Shown: positions 34,693 through 43,717 of the stretch, piece after piece | Position numbering within the stretch: the stretch's first letter is position 1 | Layout: the number at the start of each line of letters is the position of its first letter | NCBI GenBank assembly: GCA_017395685.1 | Contig: JAFQOD010000047.1 | Coordinates: 1-64,000 of the forward strand | DNA: 64,000 nucleotides | Reading direction: 5' to 3' | Source of the DNA: Clostridia bacterium | GTDB taxonomy: Bacteria; Bacillota; Clostridia; Christensenellales; Aristaeellaceae | Position numbers and translations under genes: made by a program | Notes under the pieces: model-generated | What the model was told of the DNA's origin: nothing | The model's input: only the letters and a program-made list of their open reading frames with translations | The model's database searches: none

Positions 34693-34754
34693 GCCTCTGT
34701 TGCAGCATTCCAAGAAAAAATGACTGCAGGATCATAAGAAAGGAAATGAATCTC

Positions 34755-35648
34755 ATGGCGAAAGAATTTCACTCCGGCTTTGCTACCATCGTAGGCCGTC
34801 CCAATGTGGGCAAATCCACGCTGCTCAATACCCTGGTGGGGGAGAAGGTGGCCATCGTGTCCAGCCGTCCCCAGACCACCCGGAACCGGGTGATGGGCGT
34901 AATGGGCGGGGATAATGCCCAGATCGTCTTCGTGGATACCCCCGGCATCCATAAGCCCCGCACCAAGCTGGGCGAGTTTATGGTCAAATCCATCGAAGAG
35001 GCCATGGAGGGCATTGACGCCCTGCTGGTGCTGGTGGATGTTACTGCCATCGGCCCCCATGACCGGGCCATCGTGCAGGATATGGGCCGGAAAAAGGTAT
35101 ATAAACTGCTGGTGCTCAACAAGATTGACCTGGTGGAGCCCCAGGCGCTCCTTTCCATCATCGATTCCTTCAAGGAAGCGGGATATGACGGCATTCTGCC
35201 CGTCAGCGCCCGCACCGGGGATGGGGTGGAAAATCTGAAAAAGATGCTGGCGGATCATCTGCCTGTCGGTCCCCAGTATTTCCCCGATGATATGCTTACC
35301 GATCAGCCGGAGCGGGATATCTGCGCCGAGCTGATCCGGGAAAAGGCACTGCGGAATCTGCGGGATGAAGTGCCCCATGGCGTGGGTGTGGAAATGATGG
35401 CCATGAAGAAGATGAATGATAACTTCATGGAAATTGACGCCACAATCTATTGCGAGCGGGATTCCCATAAGGGCATCATTATCGGCAAGCGGGGCGCCAT
35501 GCTGCAGAAAATCGGCGGCGAGGCCCGTGCGGATATTGAATCTTTGCTGGGCATGCATGTCAATCTGCAGCTGTGGGTAAAGGTCAGGCCCGGCTGGCGG
35601 GATTCTGCCGAGGATCTGAAAACCCTGGGCTATGTGCAGAACAGGTAA
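34755..35648 (+). CDS. era: GTPase Era
   Basis: 297 residues from ATG 34755; an earlier ATG at 34746 is too close to the AAAGGA site. G1 is GRPNVGKSTLLN (about residues 13-24), with SRPQTTRNRVMGV, G3 DTPGIH and G4 NKIDLV. A C-terminal KH domain (IIGKRGAMLQKIG, LQLWVKVRPGWR) follows. Era binds the 3' end of 16S rRNA and checks 30S assembly. The next gene starts five bases after the stop. Confidence 0.98.
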   Translation: MAKEFHSGFATIVGRPNVGKSTLLNTLVGEKVAIVSSRPQTTRNRVMGVMGGDNAQIVFVDTPGIHKPRTKLGEFMVKSIEEAMEGIDALLVLVDVTAIGPHDRAIVQDMGRKKVYKLLVLNKIDLVEPQALLSIIDSFKEAGYDGILPVSARTGDGVENLKKMLADHLPVGPQYFPDDMLTDQPERDICAELIREKALRNLRDEVPHGVGVEMMAMKKMNDNFMEIDATIYCERDSHKGIIIGKRGAMLQKIGGEARADIESLLGMHVNLQLWVKVRPGWRDSAEDLKTLGYVQNR

Positions 35649-35653
35649 CAACG

Positions 35654-36514
35654 ATGGAACATACATTTGATGCGGGGCAGGTATTAATCTGCCCCCTTTG
35701 CCATAAGGCGCTGAAACAACAGGTGAATGGCAGTCTGCAATGCGTGAAAAAGCATTGTTTTGATCGTTCCCGCCGGGGCTATGTGAATTTTGCCCCTGGG
35801 AAAGGGGCGCAGAAATATTCCAGGGAGCTGTTTGAATGCCGCCGGGCCATCTTCCAGGATGGATTCTATGCCCCGGTGGTGAAGGCACTGGGGGATATTC
35901 TGCTGCAGCGGGCAAGAAAGCCCCGTGCCAGGATACTGGATGCAGGCTGCGGGGATGGCTATTACGCCAGGGAGCTTTCCCAGAAATTCCCCAACCGGCT
36001 GGATGTGTATGCCTTCGATCTTTCCCGGGATGCTGTTGATCTGGCCGCCCGGGGCGAAAATAAAGTCACCTGGATGGTGGCCGATCTGACCCATATCCCG
36101 GTGAAAAATGGGGGCATGGATGGGGTACTGGATATTTTCACCCCTGCCAATTATGGGGAATTTTCCCGGGTGCTGGCCCCCGGCGGGCTGCTGATCAAGG
36201 TGATCCCGGCGGAAAATTATCTGATTCAATTGCGCCAGGCCGCTTCTGAGCAGCTGCGCAGCGCCACCTATTCCAATGAACGGGTGACCGATTATTTTGA
36301 AAAGCATTTCGCCCTCATCGATCGCCGCCGCATTACCCATACCCTGCCGGTGAATGAGGAACAGAAAAAGCATTTTGCCCGAATGACCCCCATGATGTTC
36401 GGGGTGGATACCGATCAATTGGATCTTTCCGCCATCGAAGAAATGACCGTGGATGTGGAAATTCTGGTGGGCAGGCGATTGCCTTCCGCCGGAAAAAAGC
36501 CGGAAAAGAAATAA
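35654..36514 (+). CDS. rlmA: RlmA-like 23S rRNA (guanine-N1) methyltransferase
   Basis: 286 residues from ATG 35654, with only a weak ribosome site; coupling to era is likely. The N-terminal zinc module has CPLC (13-16), a later Cys and HCFD. It is followed by RRGYVNF and the SAM motif ILDAGCGDGYYAREL (about 96-110), then DLTHIPVKNGGMDG-type strands. This layout matches RlmA(I/II), which methylates G745 or G748 of 23S rRNA; which position is modified cannot be told. Confidence 0.88.
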   Translation: MEHTFDAGQVLICPLCHKALKQQVNGSLQCVKKHCFDRSRRGYVNFAPGKGAQKYSRELFECRRAIFQDGFYAPVVKALGDILLQRARKPRARILDAGCGDGYYARELSQKFPNRLDVYAFDLSRDAVDLAARGENKVTWMVADLTHIPVKNGGMDGVLDIFTPANYGEFSRVLAPGGLLIKVIPAENYLIQLRQAASEQLRSATYSNERVTDYFEKHFALIDRRRITHTLPVNEEQKKHFARMTPMMFGVDTDQLDLSAIEEMTVDVEILVGRRLPSAGKKPEKK

Positions 36515-36520
36515 CAAATA

Positions 36521-36557
36521 AACCCTTCGTATGACTAGTGGACATACGAAGGGTTTT
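36521..36557. terminator. Bidirectional terminator after rlmA
   Basis: AACCCTTCGTATG (36521-36533) pairs with CATACGAAGGGTT (36543-36555), with T and A runs at the two ends. It sits between converging genes. Confidence 0.93.
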
Positions 36558-36574
36558 GATATTTGGAGATATGA

Positions 36575-36961
36575 TTAAATAGAAATCCACCAACAGACGC
36601 CGTATTTATCAATGATGGTGGCACAGTATTTGCTCCAGGGCAGCTCATGGATGGGTTCCAGCACAACGCCACCGCTGCTCAGTACATCAAATGCCCGCTG
36701 AACAGCTTCCTCGCTGCCCATTTCAAAAGCATTGAAGGTCATGGTTTCCCATTTCATACGATGTATAAATGCTACATCACAGGGGTTTTTTGCTTCGGCA
36801 AGCGCTAAAAACCCTTCGCCATTTACCGATAATTCACAGTGAGCATAGGCTGTACCTGCAGCATCTTTGATTTCAAATGTAATCTCTGCACCAAATGCGT
36901 TGCAATAGGTTTCAGCAGCTTCAATACTATTCTTTACATATACTTGCGTGTAGTTTTTCAT
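36575..36961 (-). CDS. VOC family (PhnB-like) protein
   Basis: 128 residues: one vicinal-oxygen-chelate domain. TQVYVKNSIEAAETYCNAFGAE and a terminal DKYGVCWWISI match the PhnB/3-demethylubiquinone-methyltransferase-like group. The metal ligands of true glyoxalases are not clearly present, so no reaction is assigned. The gene is visibly AT-richer than its neighbours and sits next to the repeat array at 37003, which suggests acquisition by transfer. Confidence 0.8.
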   Translation of the reverse strand: MKNYTQVYVKNSIEAAETYCNAFGAEITFEIKDAAGTAYAHCELSVNGEGFLALAEAKNPCDVAFIHRMKWETMTFNAFEMGSEEAVQRAFDVLSSGGVVLEPIHELPWSKYCATIIDKYGVCWWISI

Positions 36962-37002
36962 CAGCTTTTACTCTTTCTTGGAATCCAATCATTACTCAGT
37001 TT

Positions 37003-37410
37003 CACTGGGATGATTGTTGGTGGGGAAAAATCAGAAAAATCCAGAATTAGTTTTCTTTGGAGATTGATCGCATGCCTTGCGCCCGAGGGCTTGGGCATGC
37101 TTCGCCTCTTCCGGTTCTTTTGTTTCTCTTATGCGTCTCTTCGAGCCGCAACGAGAAGCTTGTTTACACCAGCAGCACTGGGATGATTGTTGGTGGGGAA
37201 AAATCAGAAAAATCCAGAATCAATTTTCTTTGGAGATTGATCGTATGCCTTGCGCCTGAGGGCTTAGGCATGCTTCGCCTCTTCCGGTTCTTTTGTTCCT
37301 CTTATGCGTCTCTTCGAGCCGCAACGAGAAGCTTGTTTATACCAGCAGCACTGGGATGATAGTTGATTGGGAAAAATTAGAAAAATCCAGAATCAATTTT
37401 CTTTGGGAGA
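37003..37410. repeat. 173-bp tandem repeat, two units plus a partial third
   Basis: The CACTGGGATGAT block starts at 37003, 37176 and 37349, an exact 173-bp period. Within each unit are a GCATGCC...GCATGC inverted pair and a GAGCCGCAACGAGAAG block. Units 1 and 2 differ at a few positions. The array is non-coding, and together with the palindrome at 37413 it corresponds to the single copy at 1174-1382. Confidence 0.9.
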
Positions 37411-37412
37411 GT

Positions 37413-37452
37413 GCGAGAGGGTATTTCTTTTTCAAAAGAAATACCCTCTCGC
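37413..37452 (-). terminator. Perfect 19-bp palindrome downstream of the RCC1 gene
   Basis: Arms 37413-37431 and 37434-37452 are exact complements with a TC loop, seven bases past the RCC1 gene stop. The loop-proximal TTTCTTTT core is the same as at 1351-1382, but the outer stem has different bases that still pair. Confidence 0.6.
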
Positions 37453-37458
37453 ATAATA

Positions 37459-38631
37459 TCAGTCTAAAATCAAGTCCATTCCATTGGGGGTCATGGTGTA
37501 TTTGCTGTCAGCGGTGCCTTCGCCCTGCTGGCCGAATTTACTGATGCCGGCGGAAAGCAGGGTGCCATCCTTGGTCATGGCGATGACGAAGAGGCTGCCC
37601 CCCTGCACCAGCACCACATCGCTATCCCAGCACTTGCCGGGCAGCACCCCTTCAGAGGCGGAGGAACGGAAGCCCTGGCCCAGCTGACCGTAGCTGTTAT
37701 TGCCCCAGGACCAGAGGGAGCCATCGGACAGGATGGCGTAGGTCTGGCTGGAATAGGCGGCCACAAAGGTGACCGGCAGGGGCAGGGGCACGGCAGTGGG
37801 GGTTTTCACTGTTTTTCCTTTGGTATCATAGCCCAGCTGGTGCATGTCATTTTTGCCCCAGGTCCACAGGGTGCCTTCCTGATCCAGCAGCACCACGCTG
37901 GCGCCGCAGGCATCGACGTAAGCAATATCAATATCTCCGGTATCGATTTTCACGGGGGTCAATTGATTTTTGTTGGTGTCGGGCAGCAGGGTGTTGAATT
38001 CATTATCGCCCCAGCCCCACAATTGGCCGTCCCCGTCCAGCGCCAGGGAAAATTTGCCCCCGCAGACGATCTGCACGATATTGGAAAGGGGCAGCTTCTG
38101 GGGCGTCTGGATTTTCTTGGTGTTGCCATTACCTACCTGACCCTGACTGTTGCGGCCCCAGGCATAGACCTCTCCGCTTTCGGTGAGCATCATGGCATGG
38201 CCGAAGCCGGTGGCCATGGCGGCGGGAGCTTCGGGCAGCTTGGTCAGCACATGGGAGGAATAGGTGCCCTCTTTCAGGGTAAGGGGCAGGTAAGAATTGT
38301 TGCCCACGCCGAATACCCGGCCGTCCGTCAGCCACAGAAAGCTGTAATCGGAGGCGGTGACCACATCCTGAAGAAGTGCAAGATCGATATCGGCATTCTT
38401 GGTTTTAAAATCGCTTACCTTATAGGTCTGCTTATTATTGCCCTTGCCCAATTGGCCGAATTGATTATCCCCCCACACCCGGATATTGCCTTCCGTATCC
38501 CGGGAATAGGCGAAGCTGCCGCCGATGGACAGCATGACGGATCGGCCGTCCTCCAGCTCATAAACATAGGCGGAGGCAGAAGAAATCATCAGGCAAAGCA
38601 GCAGGACAGCTGCCAGCATTTTTTTCAGCAT
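37459..38631 (-). CDS. Secreted RCC1-repeat beta-propeller protein
   Basis: 390 residues with a signal peptide (1 to about 21, ending ASA-Y). The rest consists of RCC1-like blades, seen as repeated W-G-D-N/W-G-x-N-x-x-G-Q-L-G motifs (VWGDNQFGQLGKG, AWGRNSQGQVGNG, TWGKNDMHQLG, SWGNNSYGQLGQG). Such propellers bind proteins or ligands; no catalytic domain is attached. It is the last gene of a three-gene unit, its ATG overlapping the Lgt-like stop by one base (TGATG). Confidence 0.9.
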   Translation of the reverse strand: MLKKMLAAVLLLCLMISSASAYVYELEDGRSVMLSIGGSFAYSRDTEGNIRVWGDNQFGQLGKGNNKQTYKVSDFKTKNADIDLALLQDVVTASDYSFLWLTDGRVFGVGNNSYLPLTLKEGTYSSHVLTKLPEAPAAMATGFGHAMMLTESGEVYAWGRNSQGQVGNGNTKKIQTPQKLPLSNIVQIVCGGKFSLALDGDGQLWGWGDNEFNTLLPDTNKNQLTPVKIDTGDIDIAYVDACGASVVLLDQEGTLWTWGKNDMHQLGYDTKGKTVKTPTAVPLPLPVTFVAAYSSQTYAILSDGSLWSWGNNSYGQLGQGFRSSASEGVLPGKCWDSDVVLVQGGSLFVIAMTKDGTLLSAGISKFGQQGEGTADSKYTMTPNGMDLILD

Positions 38632-39599
38632 CAGCGGATATCCTCCTTATGGATGCGGCGGAAGGTGAGGAAGATGAGGCCGGCCAGGGTGAGCGCCATC
38701 ACCCCATAGATCAGCAGCTTGGGCAGGTTGGTCTTATCCAGGGCGAAAATGGTGCCGATGCACAGGATAATACCCAGCAGCATCAATATCAATTCCCGCC
38801 AGAAGGCGCCCATGCCAAGCCCCTTTTTTCTGGCCAGAAGCAGCGGAATGAACAGGGAAAGGAACAGCATCACAGCCAGGCCGATATGGGTGACCCGGGC
38901 AAAAATGAAGATATAGAGCACATCATCGCACCGGAAGCATTCCGGAATGATCTGGCTGACCGCAAGCAGCAGGGCACAGCAGAGGGAAAGGGAACCGGGT
39001 TTCCGGAAGCTTCTGCCCAGGAAGAACAGAATTACGCCCACAATCAGCGCCAGGAAGCCTTCAATGAATGCCACATTGAGCATCCAGGCCTCGCTCCATT
39101 CATTATAGCTGGCCAGGGGCGCAAAGGCAAAGGGGGAATCCTCCAGGGGGATGCCGTAGCCCTCGCCGCTGAGGGGCTCAATAAAGCGCATGAAAGCAAA
39201 GAAGGCGATGGCAGGCAGAACGGCATGATCCAGCAGGACAGCCGCCCGCTCTTTTGTCAGTTTTTTGCATAAAGGGGCAGCCAGTACGGCCCCCAGCATC
39301 ACGCCTGCCACACTGACGCCGCCGGCGGCGGAATCAAAGAAGGGGGCAAAGCCCAGGTATTCCCCCATCTCATCATAGGTGAGGGTATCCATCCTTACCA
39401 GGAAGAAAATCAGCCGGCCCAGGAACAGGCCCAGCAGCCCGGCGGTCAGGGCATACAGCAGGGAAGCCTTGCGGCTTATCTTGTATCGGGGGGCGATAAA
39501 AATCATCAGCCCCGCCAGCAGCAGATATCCTGCCCCTGCCAGCAGCGCATAGAGGGTAATTTCCGTTCCGAAAAGGGAAACCATCGAAAGATCCATCAT
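38631..39599 (-). CDS. Divergent Lgt-like polytopic membrane protein
   Basis: 322 residues with at least seven hydrophobic segments. FDSAAGGVSVAGVMLGAVLAA and FFAFMRFIEPLSGEGYG align by eye with the H-G-G-L-x-x-G and R-x-G-N-F-x-N-x-E-x-x-G regions of prolipoprotein diacylglyceryl transferase, but the canonical G-N-F-I-N is lost. It may transfer a lipid or have another role; the activity is inferred weakly. It starts one base after the glycosidase stop and overlaps the RCC1 gene. Confidence 0.55.
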   Translation of the reverse strand: MMDLSMVSLFGTEITLYALLAGAGYLLLAGLMIFIAPRYKISRKASLLYALTAGLLGLFLGRLIFFLVRMDTLTYDEMGEYLGFAPFFDSAAGGVSVAGVMLGAVLAAPLCKKLTKERAAVLLDHAVLPAIAFFAFMRFIEPLSGEGYGIPLEDSPFAFAPLASYNEWSEAWMLNVAFIEGFLALIVGVILFFLGRSFRKPGSLSLCCALLLAVSQIIPECFRCDDVLYIFIFARVTHIGLAVMLFLSLFIPLLLARKKGLGMGAFWRELILMLLGIILCIGTIFALDKTNLPKLLIYGVMALTLAGLIFLTFRRIHKEDIR

Positions 39600-39600
39600 A

Positions 39601-40560
39601 TCATTTCACCAGCGTAGCAAAGTAGATAACGTCGCCCAGGAAGCGTTCAATTTCCGGGCAGTTGTATTTGACATAGCTGAGCTTACCGGTCTTGGCATCC
39701 TTTTTCTTGAAAACCAGGGTGGAGCTGTTGCCGCCATCCAGGTTGTAGGCCAGTTCGCAGCCGTCTTCATTCAGTTCCTTGCCCAACTTTTCGCACAGGG
39801 CGGCAAATTCATAGATGGTCATGCCCTTGTTATTCTTGGTCTGGGGGCCGTTGCAGGTGATCAGCAGATATTCCAGGGGGGCAATCTGCGCAATGGCGGA
39901 GCGTTGGGTGTTATTCTGGGAACCGATATCTTTGTTCAGATAGCTTTCATCGATGCGGCTGACCCCGTTTTCCACCAGCGCAGGGCCGAAACAGAATACC
40001 TGATACATATTCTGCTGATTTTCTTCATAATAGGCCTGGTAATCTTCCTTGCTGCACAGGGGGAGATAGGAAAAATTCCCGTTCATATCGATGACCAGCA
40101 GATCGGATTTGCCTTCGGAAATATTGCGCACCTGTTTGCCTTGGCGCAGCACCACTTGCACCACTTTGGTCTTGGTATAGAAGTCGCCGTTGAGGGCCAC
40201 CACGGCATTTACCTTATTGGCCACAAAGCGGCCCTTGAAATTGGCCTCGGATGCACGGGCCACAAAGGCGGCCTTGGGGGATTGATAAACGGCGGCGGGG
40301 ATGGTGCGCAGCTGGGAAGGATGGGAAATCTTCACATGGGCGCAGGCATAATCGGTATCTGCAAAGCGGCCTTCATAAATTTTTACGGAAATGGATTCAT
40401 CCTGATATTCCGTATTGGAAAGATAATTTTCATTCTTGGGCTTGGCGCCGAAGGAAAGATTATTCATGGGCAAGGGATCAAATCCCTCGGCCAGGGCGGT
40501 AAAGCAGGGCAGCACCAGCATTACAGCCAGGAAAAGGATGATGCATTTCTTTGCAGACAT
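39601..40560 (-). CDS. Secreted phosphodiester glycosidase (NAGPA/DUF2233) family protein
   Basis: 319 residues from ATG 40560 (AAGGAG nine bases upstream). A signal peptide (about 1-26, ending ALA) precedes the NAGPA-like domain. VALNGDFYTKT, EYLLITCNGPQ and the end motif AYNLDGGNSSTLVFKK are the family marks. Relatives remove GlcNAc-1-phosphodiesters or act in exopolysaccharide handling. A hydrolytic role on a phosphodiester-linked surface glycan is inferred. It is the first gene of the unit. Confidence 0.85.
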   Translation of the reverse strand: MSAKKCIILFLAVMLVLPCFTALAEGFDPLPMNNLSFGAKPKNENYLSNTEYQDESISVKIYEGRFADTDYACAHVKISHPSQLRTIPAAVYQSPKAAFVARASEANFKGRFVANKVNAVVALNGDFYTKTKVVQVVLRQGKQVRNISEGKSDLLVIDMNGNFSYLPLCSKEDYQAYYEENQQNMYQVFCFGPALVENGVSRIDESYLNKDIGSQNNTQRSAIAQIAPLEYLLITCNGPQTKNNKGMTIYEFAALCEKLGKELNEDGCELAYNLDGGNSSTLVFKKKDAKTGKLSYVKYNCPEIERFLGDVIYFATLVK

Positions 40561-40600
40561 GGCAGTAATCTCCTTCAAAAAGCGATATTTATACCCATAC

Positions 40601-40629
40601 AGCATACCATAGATCCTGCTTAAAATCAA
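40601..40629 (-). promoter_or_regulatory. Promoter for the glycosidase-Lgt-like-RCC1 unit
   Basis: On the minus strand TTGATT (40629-40624), a 17-base spacer and TATGCT (40606-40601). Confidence 0.6.
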
Positions 40630-40664
40630 GGATTTTAGATGGACTGAATATCAGGCAGCATATG

Positions 40665-40692
40665 AAAAAAGGCCCGGCAAAAAGGCCGGACC
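40665..40692 (-). terminator. Terminator of the MacAB-like operon
   Basis: GGTCCGGC/GCCGGGCC stem, followed on the minus strand by six T residues, 15 bases past the last gene of the operon. Confidence 0.92.
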
Positions 40693-40707
40693 GGGGAAGG
40701 GAGAGGA

Positions 40708-41787
40708 TCAATTTTCCGGGGTGATCAGCAGATGCATGCCGTAATGCACGGCGCTGGGATCATCCAGCCGGATATAGACGGCGTAGCTGGCTGCCTCCTC
40801 TTCTTCGGTGGTTTCGGAAACGGTATCCGCCAGGAGGGAAATGCGCTCGATGGTACCGGCCATGACGGTTTCATTGCCAGTGCCATAAGAAAATTCGGCT
40901 TTTACCCTGCCGCCTGGCTGAATGGATGCAAGATCCCCTTCATAAACGGCGGCCTGTATCCTCAGTGCGCTGTCGGGATAGAAAGTGATCACGGCAGCAT
41001 CTGCTGTAAGAACTGTGCCAGGGGCGATATCCACGGTGGCGATGACGCCGCTTTCCCGGGCTTTGATAGCGCTGCTTACCTCTTCGCCGGGCTGGAAGGC
41101 CCCCTCCAGGGTTTCAAAGAGCAGATCCCCCTTTTTTACCTGCTGCCCGTTTTCCACATGCCAGGCAACCAGACTGCCTGTGCCGGTATAGGCAATGGGA
41201 TCCACCCGGCTGGTTTTGCCCTTGCCGATTCTGCTTTTGGCAGCGAAATTTTCTGTCCGATAGATATTCACCGATTCACTGGATTCGAAATTGCCGCTGA
41301 TTACTTCTACCGTGAAGCTGGTACCGCTGACGGTGGTCACCCGGCCCAGGCCCTGGTGACTGGTGTAGGTATATCCCCGCAGGTATACCATTTCGCCGGG
41401 ATGCACCAGCCGGTTTTCCTCCAGATCATAGGCGGTGGCTGTGGAAGCGGAGATGGTGTAGGTGTAGGCGGGCTCCAGATAGGCTGGGCTGCCGTAACGG
41501 GCGGTAATCTGATCGATGGTATCACCGGGCTGGCCGAAGAGATAGATGATCCCATCCTGCTGGGCATAAACTTTTTCTGTTTCCAGCAGGGCGATGGTAT
41601 CCCCTTCGTTGATTTTCTGCCCGGCATATACATTGACCTGGGATACGGCGCCGCCAATGGGGGAGATGAGGGTGCTGGTCTGCAGGGATACCACCGTTCC
41701 GCTCAGGGTAAGGGCATCCTCTGCCAGGGCAGGGGCGATTGTGCAGCAAAGCAGCAGGCACAGCATCAGGGCGATCATTTTTTTCAT
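40708..41787 (-). CDS. Second secreted HlyD/MacA-like adaptor protein
   Basis: 359 residues from ATG 41787 (an AGGAG site eleven bases upstream; an in-frame TTG is too close to it). A signal peptide (to about residue 22, PALAED) leads to a split biotinyl-lipoyl-like domain (ISPIGGAVSQVNVYAGQKINEGDTI and later WHVENGQQVKKGDLLFETL), then a beta-barrel region (VYEGDLASIQPGGRVKAEF). It lacks the long coiled coil of Gram-negative adaptors. As the fourth gene of the operon it is a second adaptor next to the MacA-like one. Confidence 0.82.
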   Translation of the reverse strand: MKKMIALMLCLLLCCTIAPALAEDALTLSGTVVSLQTSTLISPIGGAVSQVNVYAGQKINEGDTIALLETEKVYAQQDGIIYLFGQPGDTIDQITARYGSPAYLEPAYTYTISASTATAYDLEENRLVHPGEMVYLRGYTYTSHQGLGRVTTVSGTSFTVEVISGNFESSESVNIYRTENFAAKSRIGKGKTSRVDPIAYTGTGSLVAWHVENGQQVKKGDLLFETLEGAFQPGEEVSSAIKARESGVIATVDIAPGTVLTADAAVITFYPDSALRIQAAVYEGDLASIQPGGRVKAEFSYGTGNETVMAGTIERISLLADTVSETTEEEEAASYAVYIRLDDPSAVHYGMHLLITPEN

Positions 41788-41811
41788 GGCAATCAATTCT
41801 CCTTTTCTGAT

Positions 41812-43023
41812 TTACATAGCCCGGAGGGCGTCAATGGGATTGAGTTTACTGGCTTTTCTGGCAGGAGCCCAGCCGAAAATGATGCCGACGGCTGCGGAAA
41901 AGCCCACCCCCAGGAAAATGGCGCCGGAGGAAATTACAAAGGTCATTTCCATCACCTGGCACAGCAGGAAGGACAGGGCCAGCCCCAGCACCACCCCCAG
42001 CAGGCCGCCGATGAGGGAAAGCAGGAAGGATTCGATAAGGAATTGCATCTGAATCTGCCAGGATACCGCCCCCACCGCTTTTTTCAGGCCGATTTCCATG
42101 GTGCGCTCTGTAACGGTGGTGAGCATCATATTCATGATGCCGATGCCGCCCACCAGCAGCGCAATGGAGGCAATACCGGCCAGCAGCGTGCTCACCATGG
42201 AAAGCATGGATTCCATTGTTTCCTCAATGCTGCTCATGGTGGTGATGGTGAAGCAATCCTCCTCATAGCTGAACATGATATCCATCTTTTCTTCGATGGC
42301 GGAGGATGCACCTTCCGAATCTGTTCCTTCAGACAGGTATACGGTAAAGGAGGTAACGGTATTGGTGTTATTCATTTTCATTCCCGTGGTATAGGGAATC
42401 AGGATATCGGCGCTGCCGCTCATCAGGGAGGCGATGGAGCCATCCCCCTCTTCGCTGATCAGCCCCACCACCAGGAAGGGCACCCCGTCGATCAGGATCT
42501 GCTGGCCGATGGGATCCACGCCGAAGAAGAAGGCATCCACCATGTCCTGATTGATCAGGCATACGAAGGAGGAATTTTCCTCATCCACGATATTGAGCTG
42601 CCTGCCCCGGGATACCACATCCTTATTCCTTAAGAAATAATAGGAATTTTTTCCGGAGATGGAAACGGCGCTTTCATAGCTTCCGCCCCGGGATACCCTT
42701 GTATTGAGGGATACATTGGGGGTGATGCCGTCGATTTCATTCATAAGGGTCAATTCATCCAGATCGGCGGTGGTCATGCCTTCCTTCAGATCGCTGCCCG
42801 ATACCGATACGGAAAGGGTGCCTGCGCCCATGGATTGGAAGGAGGAGGAAAGGGTGCCGGAAAAGCCGGAAACGGTGGTAATCAGGGCGATGACCGCCAT
42901 GACGCCGATCAGGATGCCCAGCACCGTCAGGAAGGAACGGATGCGGTTGCTCATGATGTTTGCAAAGGACATACGGATGCATTCCCACAGCATGATGATA
43001 GGTTTGCGGAGGCCTTTAATCAT
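41812..43023 (-). CDS. MacB-like ABC transporter permease
   Basis: 403 residues. One N-terminal transmembrane helix preceded by the NRIRSFLTVLGILIGV motif, a periplasmic-type domain (about 50-270) and three C-terminal helices starting TLLAGIASIALLVGGIGIMN form the FtsX/MacB topology. ERTMEIGLKKAVGA is the cytoplasmic coupling segment. Such permeases drive export or mechanotransmission together with the ATPase upstream, which overlaps by eight bases. Confidence 0.95.
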   Translation of the reverse strand: MIKGLRKPIIMLWECIRMSFANIMSNRIRSFLTVLGILIGVMAVIALITTVSGFSGTLSSSFQSMGAGTLSVSVSGSDLKEGMTTADLDELTLMNEIDGITPNVSLNTRVSRGGSYESAVSISGKNSYYFLRNKDVVSRGRQLNIVDEENSSFVCLINQDMVDAFFFGVDPIGQQILIDGVPFLVVGLISEEGDGSIASLMSGSADILIPYTTGMKMNNTNTVTSFTVYLSEGTDSEGASSAIEEKMDIMFSYEEDCFTITTMSSIEETMESMLSMVSTLLAGIASIALLVGGIGIMNMMLTTVTERTMEIGLKKAVGAVSWQIQMQFLIESFLLSLIGGLLGVVLGLALSFLLCQVMEMTFVISSGAIFLGVGFSAAVGIIFGWAPARKASKLNPIDALRAM

Positions 43024-43717
43024 GGGCTGCGTCGCCCCCTTCCGTCAGTTCGCCGTCAATGATATGCACCACCCGATGGGCATAGGCGGCGATATTCATA
43101 TCATGGGTGATCATGATGATGGTGCGGCCCTCCTGATTCAGTTCTTCAAACAGAGCCATTACCTGGCGGCCGGTTTTCTGATCCAGGGCGCCGGTTGGCT
43201 CATCTGCCAGCAGAATGCTGGGATTGCCCACCAGCGCCCGTGCGATGGCTACCCGCTGCTGCTGGCCGCCGGATAATTGATTGGGATAATGATGCAGCCG
43301 ATCGGATAGACCCACCCTGCACAGGATTTCTGTAGCCCGGCGTTTTCGCTCGCCGGGGGATACGCCGGCATAAATCAGCGGCAATTCCACATTTTTCAGG
43401 GCGTTCAGCCGGGGCAGCAGCTGGGAATTCTGGAATACAAATCCGATTTCCTGGCTGCGCAGATTTGCCAGTTCCCCATCGGTCAGATCGGAAATCCGCC
43501 TGCCCTGCAGGATATACTCTCCGGAAGAGGCGGTATCCAGGCAGCCGATGATATTCATCAGGGTGGATTTTCCGCTGCCGGAGGGGCCCAGCACCGAAAG
43601 ATATTCCCCTCTGCGGAGGGACAGGCAGATATTTTTGAGAATATGGGCCTGTTCATCCCCCATGGGATAGGATTTATTGATGTTTGTCATCTGAAAGAAG
43701 GCTTTTTCATCTGTCAT
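43016..43717 (-). CDS. MacB/LolD-like ABC transporter ATPase
   Basis: 233 residues: Walker [13 protein letters not shown] (about 44-55), Q-loop FVFQNSQLL, signature [15 protein letters not shown], Walker [13 protein letters not shown] and the H-loop ITHD. The LSGGQQQR and DEPTGALD forms are typical of the MacB/LolD class. It powers the downstream permease and lies four bases within the MacA-like gene end. Confidence 0.97.
   Translation of the reverse strand: MTDEKAFFQMTNINKSYPMGDEQAHILKNICLSLRRGEYLSVLGPSGSGKSTLMNIIGCLDTASSGEYILQGRRISDLTDGELANLRSQEIGFVFQNSQLLPRLNALKNVELPLIYAGVSPGERKRRATEILCRVGLSDRLHHYPNQLSGGQQQRVAIARALVGNPSILLADEPTGALDQKTGRQVMALFEELNQEGRTIIMITHDMNIAAYAHRVVHIIDGELTEGGDAAHD

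Noticed and set aside
36839-37359. Several short plus-strand frames over the tandem repeat
   Set aside because: They are the same repeat read in different frames, giving duplicated peptides without ribosome sites.
37003-37452. CRISPR array
   Set aside because: The period is 173 bases with no short constant repeats separated by unique spacers, and no cas genes are nearby.
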